A stretch of DNA of 64,000 bases from Mesorhizobium sp. M2E.F.Ca.ET.219.01.1.1 (GCF_004016445.2 NZ_SADT02000002.1:868001-932000), one strand, 5' to 3'. Positions 55,720 through 64,000 are shown, counted from the stretch's first letter. The notes: generated from the sequence alone by a model not told the origin. Made by a program: numbers and translations.

Positions 55720-56822
55720 GCCGCCTCCACCCGATAAGGCGCGAGCACTGACGTCGCCGGCGCGGATTTTAAGCGGTAGGCAAGCCAATCGGCGCGCTTG
55801 CCCGCCCACATCGAGGCCTGGCTCAGCCAGGGCGCCCAGGCGCCGGGGCCGAGCGCGTATTTCTCGCGGCGGCGGATCGCGTTCCATTTCCCGGTCAGCG
55901 TCAGCAATTCATGCGTCAGCGCCGGCCGCTCCTCGTCATTGACGAGCTGGTAGAGGAAATAGAACAGGTTGAGCGCGCCGGCCTCGAAGCTCGGCCGCGT
56001 CGGGTCGGGCAATGTCGCGATCCGCGCCTCCAGCCTGCGGATGAAAGCGGCCGCCCGGCGTACGGTGTCGAGGCAGACGCGATCGCCGATGGCGCGCAGG
56101 TCCTCGCAGTCCTGCGCCAAACCGAGGCGCTCGAGGTTCTCGCCGACAATCTTGAGATGCGTGCGCCGCATCTCCTTGCCGTGCCGGCTGGTCACGCTGC
56201 CGGGATGGACGCGGTAGACCAGCAGGCTCTCCGGCATCAGCGCCGCCGGATAGCGGTCGGCCAGCCGCCGGAAGAGGTCGAAGTCCTCGGCATGCCGATA
56301 AGCGCCGTCGTAGTGGAGGTCGGCGTCGGAGATGACCTTGCGGTTATAGACCACCGTCGGGTGCAGGAAGATCGTGAAGAATTTCGACAGCTCGGGGAGG
56401 CTGAGACGAAACACCGGGTCGAGCCGCCCCTTAAGGACGCGGCCGTGCAGCAGTGTGTCCACGAGCGCGCCGCAGAAGCCGAGCTCCGGCCGCGCGGCAA
56501 ACAGCGCCGCCTGGCGCGACAGCCGCCAGGGATAGGCGAAGTCGTCGGCGTCCATGCGCGCGACGAGCTCGCCCCGCGCGACCGCCAGTCCCTCGTTGAG
56601 GCTGGCGACGAGGCCACGGTTTTCGCGCGAGATGATCGATACGCGGCTGTCGTCCCGGCGGCAGCGTTCGAGGATCTTGAGCGACCTGTCGGTCGATCCG
56701 TCGTCGATGGCGATGATTTCGAGCCGGCCATAGTCCTGCCGCAGGATCGACTGCATCGCGGCGGCCACATAGGGCTCGGCATTGTAGACCGGCAACAGCA
56801 CGGAGATGAGCGGCGCGGTCAT
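55716..56822 (-). CDS. Glycosyltransferase family 2
   Basis: The 368-residue enzyme starts MTAPLISVLLPVYNAEPYVAAAMQSIL and has IIAIDDGSTDRSLKIL, the DxD motif ARMDADDFAYPWRL and the acceptor-side HAEDFDLFRRLADR, a typical GT2. A C-terminal helical extension (about 255-360) may aid membrane docking. ATG 56822 overlaps the acyltransferase stop, again ATGA. It works in the same pathway as the next GT2; which sugar is added is unknown. Confidence 0.9.
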   Translation of the reverse strand: MTAPLISVLLPVYNAEPYVAAAMQSILRQDYGRLEIIAIDDGSTDRSLKILERCRRDDSRVSIISRENRGLVASLNEGLAVARGELVARMDADDFAYPWRLSRQAALFAARPELGFCGALVDTLLHGRVLKGRLDPVFRLSLPELSKFFTIFLHPTVVYNRKVISDADLHYDGAYRHAEDFDLFRRLADRYPAALMPESLLVYRVHPGSVTSRHGKEMRRTHLKIVGENLERLGLAQDCEDLRAIGDRVCLDTVRRAAAFIRRLEARIATLPDPTRPSFEAGALNLFYFLYQLVNDEERPALTHELLTLTGKWNAIRRREKYALGPGAWAPWLSQASMWAGKRADWLAYRLKSAPATSVLAPYRVEAA

Positions 56823-57973
56823 GGTCGGCTCCGGTCCGTCGGCTGCAGATCGAGCGCCGGGGCGGCGCCGAACCGGCGGGCCTCGCTCGCGCCGCGCCGA
56901 TGAGCGGGCGCGACATAGGGGAAATAGCGCTTGAGACCGTTGAGCGGCTTCTCGAAAAACCCCCAGGAAAGCGAGGCGACGACCAGCGTCGCGGCGCCCG
57001 CGACGAGGAAGCGGCCTGGCCCCTGTTCCGAGACGTTGAGCGGGATCCATGGCTGCGCCTTGACGGCATAGGCAAGCAGGATCGGATGGTAGAGATAGAC
57101 GCCGTAGCTGATGCGACCGAGCCCGAGCAGCGGCGGCAGTTCGGCCAGCCTGCCGAGCCTGCCGCCAAGGCCGTTCGAGCAGGCGGCGACGATCGCCGTC
57201 AGCGGCACCAGCGGCAGCACTTGCACCAGCATCCAGCGCGGCCACTCCCAGGCCGAATTCGCCGGCCCCGGATCGGATCGGACCACGAACAGGAACACCA
57301 TCGCCAGGGCCGGCCAGCAGAGCCGCATCCATTGCGGCGCATCCGCGCCCCTGGCGCGGCGCACGGCAAGCAGGGCGCCGCAGCCAAGCGCGTCCATCGA
57401 GGCCGGCGGCAGCAGATCGCGGGCGAGCGCCGGGCTGGCGGCGATCGGCCAGTAGAACCGGTAAGCGAGCGAGAAGCAGATGACGCCGATTGCGATCGCC
57501 TCGATGCGCCGGCGCGGCGCCAGAAGCACGATCAGCGGCCAGGCGAGGTAGAACTGCTCCTCGATGCTGAGGCTCCAGAAATGGCAGAGCAGCCAGGGGC
57601 TCCAGTCGTTGCGCAGCGCGTACCAGAAGTTCGAGAGGTAGAGCGCATGCCAGGCGAGCGACGACCTCGATTGTTCCAGATCGGTGAACCAGACCAGCGC
57701 CAGCACCGCGAAGTAGGGCGGGAAGATGCGGATCACGCGCCGCGCATAGAAGGAGCGCAGCGCCGGTCCGGGGGCGAATGCATCGGCATCACGCGCGTCC
57801 AGCAAAAGCCGTGTGATCAGGAAGCCGGAGAGAACGAAGAACAGCCTGACCCCGAGATGGCCGAGGAAGGAGGTGCCGCTTGGCGCGAGGAAATGGGCGT
57901 AGAGCACCAGCGTCACGGCAACGGCTCGCAACGAGTCGAGTTGGATGTCGCGCGCGTTCGCCATCAGCGGCAT
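56819..57973 (-). CDS. Acyltransferase 3 (OafA/YrhL-like), polysaccharide O-acetylation
   Basis: The 384-residue membrane protein has about ten helices and the acyltransferase-3 motifs: RDIQLDSLRAVAVTLVLYAHF, GVRLFFVLSGFLITRLLL with its Arg-x10-His pattern, SFYARRVIRIFPPYF and WSLSIEEQFYLAWPL. Such proteins acetylate or otherwise acylate sugars of lipopolysaccharide or exopolysaccharide using cytosolic acyl-CoA. It is the promoter-proximal gene of the four-gene operon. Starts at 57973 and 57964 both fit; neither has a strong ribosome site. Confidence 0.88.
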   Translation of the reverse strand: MPLMANARDIQLDSLRAVAVTLVLYAHFLAPSGTSFLGHLGVRLFFVLSGFLITRLLLDARDADAFAPGPALRSFYARRVIRIFPPYFAVLALVWFTDLEQSRSSLAWHALYLSNFWYALRNDWSPWLLCHFWSLSIEEQFYLAWPLIVLLAPRRRIEAIAIGVICFSLAYRFYWPIAASPALARDLLPPASMDALGCGALLAVRRARGADAPQWMRLCWPALAMVFLFVVRSDPGPANSAWEWPRWMLVQVLPLVPLTAIVAACSNGLGGRLGRLAELPPLLGLGRISYGVYLYHPILLAYAVKAQPWIPLNVSEQGPGRFLVAGAATLVVASLSWGFFEKPLNGLKRYFPYVAPAHRRGASEARRFGAAPALDLQPTDRSRP

Positions 57974-58556
57974 TCGGCAGCTTGGTCAGGCCACGCGGCA
58001 GCGGGCGAGCGAATCTCGCCGCCTTGGGCCGACCACTCACCGTCCGGGCCGGGGGCGCAATCCCTGCCAACCGGCGGAATGCCCATCCGAGTCACAATAA
58101 TGGCATCCTCCAACAGGCATGCCCCCGCTCCACGATTGTCGCGGCGGATGTTGCGGTGCAACACAAAATGCTTACGGCTCTGAAATAAGATGTGATGCCG
58201 TTGTGGGACGTAAATAGTTGTGTCGTAAAAATATTCGCATGGGCCGTCCAAAGGTCCTATGACGTCATAGGCAGTTGGTCTGATCCTGAAAATCATCAAT
58301 CGCCCAGGATGCGGGAGAGTTGTCTCAGCAACTGCGGCGAGCATGATGGGAATATTGAAAAAGAGCTTGATCGCGGTGCCAAATTCTACAGTGGAGTCTG
58401 TGAAAACACCTTGAATTTCAAGTTCTTGTGCGGTGCGGCAGGCCTGCCGCCCGAGGGGGCCGCCTTGTCCCACCGTCCGCCGCCTGCTGCCTCACGACGG
58501 GGCAGCCCCCAGGCCTTATCTCTCGATTCCGACCAGGAGCAGGGAACGGAGAGCAA
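57974..58556. other. Divergent intergenic region with an orphan palindrome
   Basis: This 583 bp, relatively AT-richer stretch separates the polysaccharide operon (minus) from the RhtA-like gene (plus). No coding frame is supported; a 169-codon minus-strand frame across it (57964-58473) reads like non-coding sequence. It probably holds both promoters. The palindrome at 58256-58271 is listed separately. Confidence 0.6.
58256..58271. promoter_or_regulatory. Perfect 16-bp palindrome CCTATGACGTCATAGG
   Basis: CCTATGAC and GTCATAGG form an uninterrupted 16-bp palindrome. It is about 285 bp from both divergent genes. Such symmetry over 16 bp is unlikely by chance in a short region and suggests a dimeric regulator site. 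No regulator is assigned. Confidence 0.5.
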
Positions 58557-59441
58557 GTGACGTCGACGCCGATTGCAAAACCCCAGGCGCAGGTGGGCGC
58601 CATGCCCGTGCTCGGCCTGCTCGGCTCCATGCTGTCGGTGCAGGTTGGCGCAGCCTTTGCCAAGAGCTTGTTCCCGGTGCTGGGGCCGGAGGGCACGACC
58701 ATGCTGAGGCTTGCCATCGGCGCGCTGATGCTGGCGGCGGTGCTGAGGCCATGGAAGGTGCTGCCCTCGCGGAACAACCTGCCTTGGCTGGCCGCCTACG
58801 GCATCACGGTCTGCGCCATGAACATGCTGTTCTATGCCGCGCTCCAGCGCATTCCGCTGGGTATCTGCGTGGCGCTGGAATTCACCGGGCCGCTGTTCGT
58901 GGCGACCCTCGGTTCCAGGCGCCTGCTCGATCTTGTCTGGGTGGCGCTGGCGATAGCCGGCATCGCGCTCATGTCGCCCTTTGCCGGGATCAGCCGCGGG
59001 CTCGATCCGCTGGGCGTGGCGCTGGCGCTGGCGGCCGGCGCCTGCTGGGGGCTCTACATCATTTTCGCGCAGAAGGCCGGCGCCGAGCTCGGCGCGCGCA
59101 CCTCCGCCTATGGCATGGCGATCGCCGCGGTGCTGGCGCTGCCTTTCGGTCTCGGCGCTGCTCAAGCCCATCTCGCCGATCCGCACGTCATGGCTGGCGC
59201 GGCCGTGGTCGGCTTGTTCTCCAGCGCGCTGCCCTTCTACCTGGAAATGCTGGTGCTGGCCCGCATGCCGGCTAGGGTCTACGGCATGCTGGTGTGCCTG
59301 GAGCCGGCTGGCGCCGCGCTGACCGGCTTCCTGTTTTTGGCGGAGAAGCTCAACCTTTTGCAATGCGCCGGCATCGCCGCCGTCATTGCCGCCGCCTTCG
59401 GGACGGCGGTCGCGGCGCGGCAGCCCTCGCCTTCGGCCTGA
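58557..59441 (+). CDS. EamA/DMT family exporter, RhtA-like
   Basis: The 294-residue protein has ten predicted membrane helices in two EamA repeats (for example SMLSVQVGAAFAKSLFPVLGPEGTTMLRL and AAGACWGLYIIFAQKAGAELGAR). The length and sequence plan match threonine/homoserine exporter RhtA. It exports amino acids by proton motive force. The GTG at 58557, preceded by GGAGAGCAA, gives this length; a longer open frame starts earlier at 58428. Confidence 0.86.
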   Translation: MTSTPIAKPQAQVGAMPVLGLLGSMLSVQVGAAFAKSLFPVLGPEGTTMLRLAIGALMLAAVLRPWKVLPSRNNLPWLAAYGITVCAMNMLFYAALQRIPLGICVALEFTGPLFVATLGSRRLLDLVWVALAIAGIALMSPFAGISRGLDPLGVALALAAGACWGLYIIFAQKAGAELGARTSAYGMAIAAVLALPFGLGAAQAHLADPHVMAGAAVVGLFSSALPFYLEMLVLARMPARVYGMLVCLEPAGAALTGFLFLAEKLNLLQCAGIAAVIAAAFGTAVAARQPSPSA

Positions 59442-59570
59442 CTCCCCGGAAGCCGGTCGCGCGCACCGGAATCCATTTCTGAGCGACGCGCTCCAAAGCG
59501 TTGCCCGGTTTGGAGAAATCGATGCGCGCCCTGGCAATATCCGACCACATCCGGTGGTTGAAATAAGACT

Positions 59571-59601
59571 TAGGTCCGATCAAAAATAGCTATAGGTCCG
59601 A
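59571..59601 (+). promoter_or_regulatory. Direct repeats TAGGTCCGA upstream of Gly-rich gene 1
   Basis: TAGGTCCGA occurs at 59571-59579 and 59593-59601, 22 bp apart (two helical turns), about 125 bp before the first Gly/Asn-rich gene. Such spacing suits a dimeric response regulator. A NarL-type regulator is encoded nearby but a link is not proven. Confidence 0.4.
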
Positions 59602-59724
59602 GTGGACAAGACAAGGGTCGTGGGCCACTTCCTAATCATGGGCTGATTGGGGATGCTTATGCTGCGACATTGCCGGTGGGGTAGTGCGGCCGACGGGCCG
59701 AAGGGCTGGCGTGGGGAGAGCGGG

Positions 59725-60288
59725 ATGCGCTTGAAGCGCAGGGGCTGCAGGCTGGTCTTGCGAGCGCTGACTGCGTTGGCGCTTGTTGTTGCGCCTTTCA
59801 GTCTCTCCGTCGATGGTGTGGTTGTGACCAAGGCCTATGCCGGCAAAGGCGGCAATGGCGGCGGAAACAGCGGCGGCAATGGTGGCGGAAACAGCGGCGG
59901 CAATGGTGGCGGAAACAGCGGCGGGAACGGCGGCGGAAATAGCGGGAACGGTGGCGGCAACAGCGGCGGAAATAGCGGAAACGGAAACGGCAATAGCGGC
60001 GGGAACAGCGGGAACAGCAACGGCAATAGCGGGAACAGCAACAGCAGCGGGAACAACAGCTCGAGCAACAGTGCCGGCGCGGCAAGCGCCGCCGATGTCG
60101 ACAGCCACGTGAACGCGGCGACCGGCGACAAGGTCGAGGCCACCGCCGGCGGCATCCAGGTCACGCACCGCAACGGAATGAAGGAGACGATCGAGAACGG
60201 CCGGTTCAGGATGGAAGACAAATACGGACGCACCATCGTCGACCGCAAAGCCACCATGGCCGATCTCAATCGCCTGAACAGTTTGTGA
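59725..60288 (+). CDS. Secreted Gly/Asn-rich repeat protein, paralogue 1
   Basis: The 187-residue protein has a signal peptide (basic RLKRRG then LVLRALTALALVVAP, cleavage after KAYA, about residue 40). The mature N-terminal part is Gly/Asn/Ser-rich (GGNSGGNG repeats, about 42-115), then a short spacer leads to a conserved C-terminal domain with QVTHRNGMKETIENGRF and GRTIVDRKATMADLNRL (about 130-187). GGGGAGAGCGGG gives a good ribosome site before the ATG at 59725. It is followed by a second paralogue at 60654. Function unknown; probably extracytoplasmic. Confidence 0.8.
   Translation: MRLKRRGCRLVLRALTALALVVAPFSLSVDGVVVTKAYAGKGGNGGGNSGGNGGGNSGGNGGGNSGGNGGGNSGNGGGNSGGNSGNGNGNSGGNSGNSNGNSGNSNSSGNNSSSNSAGAASAADVDSHVNAATGDKVEATAGGIQVTHRNGMKETIENGRFRMEDKYGRTIVDRKATMADLNRLNSL
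59860..59955 (+). repeat. 24-bp tandem repeats encoding GGNSGGNG
   Basis: Within Gly-rich gene 1 a 24-bp unit coding GGNSGGNG (first at 59860-59883, identical at 59884-59907, then diverging) is repeated in frame. The repeats could expand or contract without a frameshift, so allele length may vary between strains. Confidence 0.75.
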
Positions 60289-60426
60289 GAGCAGAGTTTG
60301 TGAGAGCGAGGTTTTATCCGGATTAGATCTTAAGGGACCGAAGGTCAGCGCTGCAAAATCAGGTTGCCACCTTTTGCTTCGTCTCTGCGGTCCTGATCGT
60401 CTTGCGATGGAATCTGGCTACTCACC

Positions 60427-60458
60427 TTACCCCCGCCTTCGTGCGGGGGTAATTTTTT
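60427..60458 (+). terminator. Rho-independent terminator between the Gly-rich paralogues
   Basis: Perfect 10-bp arms TTACCCCCGC (60427-60436) and GCGGGGGTAA (60443-60452) with loop CTTCGT are followed by six T (60453-60458). It separates the two paralogues, so each has its own transcript. Confidence 0.85.
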
Positions 60459-60653
60459 CAAGCTGTTGCTGTTGCGACATTGGTCACCCATGGCGGCGGA
60501 AATGGTCTGATCGGCCTGAGCATGGGTCGTGGGCCGCTTTCGTCGCGCCGCCGGAATGTGATCCTAGCCTACGTCAAGAGACCGGTTCCGCGTCGCCTGT
60601 GCCGTCAGCGGAACTTCGGCAAACCGAGGTGGAACCGGCAAGAAGGACAAAGA

Positions 60654-61184
60654 ATGCGCCAACCCGCCTGCAAAAGGCTAGTCGACCTCTCGCTGCGCCT
60701 CTCCGTCGCGCTGGCGGTTGTGGTCGCGCCCTGCCTGTTGGCGCCGGGCAACGTGACAAAGCTCGTGTCAACCGCCTACGCCGCCAACGGCGGTAACGGG
60801 GGCAATGGCGGTAACGGGGGGAATGGCGGTGCCGGAAACGGCGGCAATTCTGGCTCGGCCGGCGGCTCGAATTCCGGCAACAGCGGCAACAGCAATGCCG
60901 GTGGCAATTCCGACAACAGCAATGCCGGCGGGGGCAACCCCAATGCGGGACCTGGCAACAACAGCGGCAAGGGCAATGCCAATCCCGGCGGCAAGAACAG
61001 CTATACCAACACGGCAACCGGCGACACGATCTCGATCGACGGCAACAAGATCACCGTCGTCCATCGCAACGGCATGAAGGAAGAAGTCCAGAACGGCCGT
61101 TTCGAGATGATCGACGCGCAAGGCCGCACCATCATCGAGCGGCAGGCGACGGAGGAGGATCTGAATCGTCTGCTGAGTCTGTGA
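60654..61184 (+). CDS. Secreted Gly/Asn-rich repeat protein, paralogue 2
   Basis: The 176-residue protein repeats the plan of its neighbour: signal peptide (LSLRLSVALAVVVAP, cleavage after STAYA), a Gly/Asn-rich region (GGNGGNGGNGG, then SNSGNSGNSNAGG) and a C-terminal domain with TVVHRNGMKEEVQNGRF and GRTIIERQATEEDLNRL. The C-terminal domains of the two proteins align along about 57 residues. The repeat regions differ in length and phrasing. AAGGAC precedes the ATG at 60654. The duplicated gene lies before a convergent two-component system. Confidence 0.8.
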   Translation: MRQPACKRLVDLSLRLSVALAVVVAPCLLAPGNVTKLVSTAYAANGGNGGNGGNGGNGGAGNGGNSGSAGGSNSGNSGNSNAGGNSDNSNAGGGNPNAGPGNNSGKGNANPGGKNSYTNTATGDTISIDGNKITVVHRNGMKEEVQNGRFEMIDAQGRTIIERQATEEDLNRLLSL

Positions 61185-61226
61185 GGGCCGGGAAAGGCTA
61201 CCCCCTTTTTCCGACACCCTCGCATG

Positions 61227-61254
61227 TCACCCCCGTCCCTTGAGGCGGGGGTGA
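61227..61254. terminator. Bidirectional hairpin between Gly-rich gene 2 and response regulator
   Basis: Arms TCACCCCCG (61227-61235) and CGGGGGTGA (61246-61254) form a perfect 9-bp stem. It sits between two convergent genes and may end both transcripts. Confidence 0.6.
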
Positions 61255-61266
61255 TTGCGTTGGGGG

Positions 61267-61911
61267 CTAATTCCTCTCCCTCGCCTCATGCATCAGCAGC
61301 GCCGCTTCGGTGCGGTTGCGCACGTTGAGCTTGGCGAGCACCCTGGTCATGTGATGCTTGACCGTCTTTTCCTGCAATGACAGCCTGGCGGCCACTTCCT
61401 TGTTGCTCAGCCCCTCCGCGACCAGCTTCAGGATCTCGGCCTCGCGGCCGGTGAGCTGGGCGAGCGGATCCGGCTTGCTGCCGGTGGGCTGCAGAAGGTC
61501 GGAAAGCAGCCTGGCCGAGAGGCTCGGCGATACATAGCTCTGGCCGTTGGCGACATCGCGCAGGATCTCGGCCAGCGCCTTGGAGCCGACACCTTTCAGC
61601 ACATAGCCGCGCGCGCCGGCCTTCAGCGCCTGGGCGACGTCGGCATTGGTCTCCGACACCGTCAGCATGACGATCTTCTGCTCGGGCGTTGCTGAAAGGA
61701 TGCTGGCGAGCGCGCTGAGGCCGCCGCCCGGCATGCTGATGTCGAGCAGAAGGATATCGGGCGTGCTGGCGCGCACCAGCCTTTCGGCGTCCTCGGCGCT
61801 GGCGCCTTCGCCCACGAGCTCGAAGCCGCCTATTTCGCCGAGGCTGCGCGCCACGCCCTCGCGAAACAGTGGGTGGTCGTCGACTATTGCGATGCGGATG
61901 GATGTGCTCAC
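61267..61911 (-). CDS. NarL/FixJ-type response regulator
   Basis: The 214-residue protein has a receiver domain (VDDHPLFREGVARSL with the acidic pair, Asp in LLLDISMPGG, Lys in YVLKGVG) and a LuxR-type HTH (LTGREAEILKLVAEGLSNKEVAARLSLQEKTVKHH). It is coded by a GTG start at 61911 that overlaps the histidine kinase stop. Phosphorylation of the Asp by that kinase is expected. Targets are unknown; a neighbouring repeat TAGGTCCGA is a speculative candidate. Confidence 0.93.
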   Translation of the reverse strand: MSTSIRIAIVDDHPLFREGVARSLGEIGGFELVGEGASAEDAERLVRASTPDILLLDISMPGGGLSALASILSATPEQKIVMLTVSETNADVAQALKAGARGYVLKGVGSKALAEILRDVANGQSYVSPSLSARLLSDLLQPTGSKPDPLAQLTGREAEILKLVAEGLSNKEVAARLSLQEKTVKHHMTRVLAKLNVRNRTEAALLMHEARERN

Positions 61912-63311
61912 GGTTGCTCCTCGACAGACAAGGTGATCACCAGTCTTGTTCCTCCGGGGCCTGTCAGTGTCTCGAACTGACCGCCAATGCTTTCGATACG
62001 TTCTCTCAGGCCCGCAAGCCCAAGTCCCTCGCTTCGGGCCGGGTCGAAGCCGGGACCGGTGTCCACGACCTCGACGAGAAGCTTACCGCCTTTCGTCGTG
62101 GCCCTGACCTGCTGGCCCTTGCCCTTGCCGTGCCGGAAGGCGTTGTTCAGGCCTTCCTGCACGAAGCGATAGATGCTGATCTTTTCCGAGGTGCCGAGTT
62201 CCGGCAAGCGCTCTGGCAGGGTTAGTAACACATTGGTGCTGGTGCGGCGCTCATGCTCGGCCACCGCCAGCCGCAGGATGTCGGCGATGGCCTGGGTTTC
62301 GATCTGCGGCAGAACCAGCCCGTTGCAGATGCCGCGTATCTCACGCATCGCTTCGCCGAGCGTCTTGTGGATACCGGCGATCTCGGCTTCGCGCAGCGTG
62401 CTCGACGTGCCCGGATCGACCAGCGCCGGGCTGTCCATCCTGAGCGCGGCGAGCGCCACGAGTTGCGCCGGCCCGTCATGCAGGTCGGCGCCGATTCGCC
62501 TCAGATAGCGCTCATTGATGGCGGTGGCGCGGCGCGAGGCGCGCTGAACGCGCTGCCGCAGCGACGAGTTCTGCGCCAGCGCCGCCTGCAATTCCGAGAC
62601 CTTGGCCTCGAGTGCCGCCTGCTGCGTGACGATGGTGCGGCTGCCGCGGAAAACGATGCCCGAGAGCAGGGCAAGCGCGGCCGCCGTGGCGCCCGCCACC
62701 ACCAGCCAGCTCCACAACAGGGCCGAGCGCAGCGATTCCTCGAAATCGCCGGACAATTCGTAGAATTCAGACACGGCCACGACCTCGCCCGACCAGGGTT
62801 CGCGCACCGGGTTGTAGATCTCGAGCAGCGGCACCCCCATCGACCGTTCCTTCTCGTCTTCCTCGTCTTCGAGCCTGTTGTTGTTGTATTTGACCATGAC
62901 GTTGCCGGCGAAGGCGGCGATGAGATTGGCGTTGGGCTTGATCTGCCTGCCGATGAGGCCGGCGTCCTTCGAATAGAGGATCGTGCCGTCGCGCCGCCAT
63001 AGCTTGAACGAGACCAGCCTTTTCCCAAGCGCCCCCTGGCCGAGCGTTTCGTCCAGCGCCCGTTTGACGGTGTCGTCCAGCTCCTGGCTCTTGCGCATGT
63101 CGGGCAGCAGCGGCGCGATCACGCTGTCGACATAGAGCGCGGTGGTGGCGGCGGAATTGTGCAGGACACCGTCACGGATCTGCGATGTCACCCACAGCCC
63201 GACCACGAGCATCACCGCCAGAAGGCCGATACCGCCCGCGATCACGAACTGCAAGGCAAGCGAGAGCCCGCTCCAGATTCGTGCAAGTCGTTTCAGATAC
63301 CTCCCAAACAT
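61908..63311 (-). CDS. Sensor histidine kinase, HisKA_3 type
   Basis: The 467-residue protein has membrane helices near 19-40 and 197-219, with a periplasmic sensing domain of about 155 residues between them. The cytosolic part carries the phospho-acceptor LRRIGADLHDGPAQLVALAALR (His in LHDG) and HATPase motifs VQEGLNNAFRHGKGK and VVDTGPGFDP, ending GLGLAGLRERIESIGG. It overlaps its partner by 4 bp. The ligand is unknown. ATG 63311 is preferred to a GTG at 63317 without strong evidence. Confidence 0.92.
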   Translation of the reverse strand: MFGRYLKRLARIWSGLSLALQFVIAGGIGLLAVMLVVGLWVTSQIRDGVLHNSAATTALYVDSVIAPLLPDMRKSQELDDTVKRALDETLGQGALGKRLVSFKLWRRDGTILYSKDAGLIGRQIKPNANLIAAFAGNVMVKYNNNRLEDEEDEKERSMGVPLLEIYNPVREPWSGEVVAVSEFYELSGDFEESLRSALLWSWLVVAGATAAALALLSGIVFRGSRTIVTQQAALEAKVSELQAALAQNSSLRQRVQRASRRATAINERYLRRIGADLHDGPAQLVALAALRMDSPALVDPGTSSTLREAEIAGIHKTLGEAMREIRGICNGLVLPQIETQAIADILRLAVAEHERRTSTNVLLTLPERLPELGTSEKISIYRFVQEGLNNAFRHGKGKGQQVRATTKGGKLLVEVVDTGPGFDPARSEGLGLAGLRERIESIGGQFETLTGPGGTRLVITLSVEEQP

Positions 63312-63844
63312 CGGCACCGTTCACCCACCCGTTCGCGACAGTATAGGCGAGGGGACGCAATTGCGACACCGACCTTGGTCTGTGCCCATGAGGAAGGTTA
63401 ATGGCGGGCCGTTGCCGGCGCGCCGGCGGAGCAGCTCCGATTCGCAAGCGGCAAGGTCGCTCATACCCCGAATGGCAAATGCCCGCGCCACTCCTGTTGA
63501 CGGGGAAGACGCGGGCCGGCTGCCACCTGAATTTCTTGCAGCGCCGACACAACCACCAATCCGGCCCCAGGTCCAGACCAAAAGACATATGCCTTGCAGA
63601 ATATAGCGCCGCGCCACGGCCGTGTCGGTCCGGCGCGGTCCTGCCGTCGGGCGTTGTGGATATGAATATATAGCGATGTCTGTCGGATGCCCGAGCCCTG
63701 CGGCCGGGCCGCTCTGTCCTAGCGTAAGACGCGGGAATTCGCGACGGCATTTGCCCCCAAAAGAAGTCAAGTCCAGGGCCTTGATCGGCCGGACATGCGC
63801 CGCCTATACGATGGACGTTACCTTGCTGTTCGTGGCAACGCAGT
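63312..63844. other. Intergenic region without a supported gene
   Basis: This 533 bp holds no frame with convincing coding character. It lies upstream of the histidine kinase (minus) and the partial plus-strand gene, so promoters for both are expected. Inspected by eye only. Confidence 0.5.
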
Positions 63845-64000
63845 ATGGACGCCGGCACAAAAAACCACAAAACCAATCAGCGGCTGTCGATTTTCGAGCT
63901 CGAGGCATTGCGCGAAGCTTTCAGGCGGTCTGTTCGTGAGAACGACGTCACCGAAGCAGAATGGGCGCGGCACGCCGAGCATTTCGTCAAGAGAACGCTC
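63845..64000 (+). CDS. Partial hypothetical protein, cut by window end
   Basis: From ATG 63845, 52 codons stay open to the end of the window. The product begins MDAGTKNHKTNQRLSIFELE and continues LREAFRRSVRENDVTEAEWARHAEHF, a charged, helical, normal-composition N-terminus. No family is recognised. There is no strong Shine-Dalgarno sequence, so the start is uncertain. Confidence 0.5.
   Translation, partial: MDAGTKNHKTNQRLSIFELEALREAFRRSVRENDVTEAEWARHAEHFVKRTL

Noticed and set aside
57964..58473. A 169-codon minus-strand frame in the glycan/exporter gap
   Set aside because: No domain, no ribosome site, and odd composition; treated as non-coding.

Overview
The window is GC-rich alphaproteobacterial chromosome, most likely from Mesorhizobium or a close relative in the Phyllobacteriaceae. 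This rests on gene content and regulatory style: Usg, DUF982, BA14K and DUF2778 proteins, a ROSE-type RNA thermometer, a CIRCE element before groESL, a CtrA box before minCDE, and rhizobial mosaic intergenic repeats. No rRNA, tRNA, CRISPR array, phage or transposase was seen. The genus is inferred, not proven.

Layout. 0-6 kb: a ThuA-like/Gfo-Idh pair, a DUF4239 membrane protein, a frameshifted glycosyltransferase and a membrane-anchored DUF2778 (L,D-transpeptidase-like) protein. 6-11.6 kb: a copper module (MerR-type promoter, multicopper oxidase, cytochrome c'), small orphan genes and an HxlR/DHFR-like divergent pair. 11.7-17.3 kb: a di-heme peroxidase divergent from a secreted phosphoesterase, then a GGDEF-EAL protein. 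17.5-20.5 kb: a hydroxycinnamate module (MarR regulator, p-hydroxycinnamoyl-CoA hydratase/lyase, CoA ligase). 20.6-25.6 kb: OsmC, CMD-like, 2OG-Fe oxygenase, ABC-F and beta-lactamase-fold genes separated by repeats. 25.7-33 kb: a proteostasis cluster (htpG, groESL with CIRCE, two Hsp20 genes with a ROSE element) together with DUF982/HTH, Usg and small unknown genes. 33-45.8 kb: a long coiled-coil protein, mosaic repeats, a frameshifted acyl-CoA synthetase, a WYL/VOC pair, a serine hydrolase, a lysine-2,3-aminomutase-like radical SAM protein, a BA14K protein and a GlcD-type flavoprotein.

45.9-49.4 kb is visibly AT-richer than the rest. It holds an FRG-domain gene convergent with an OLD-like ATPase/TOPRIM gene that is frameshifted between its signature motif and Walker B. 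This is the best candidate for an acquired defence-type island.

49.4-64 kb returns to core-like content: a lipoprotein, a SnoaL-like protein, minCDE, intergenic palindromes, a four-gene overlapping surface-polysaccharide operon (acyltransferase, two GT2 enzymes, ABC exporter), an RhtA-like exporter, two tandem secreted Gly/Asn-rich paralogues sharing a C-terminal domain, a convergent NarL-type two-component system, and the start of a gene cut by the window end.

Three genes (glycosyltransferase, acyl-CoA synthetase, OLD-like ATPase) carry single apparent frameshifts. These may be real decay or sequencing errors, and only reads or orthologues can decide.
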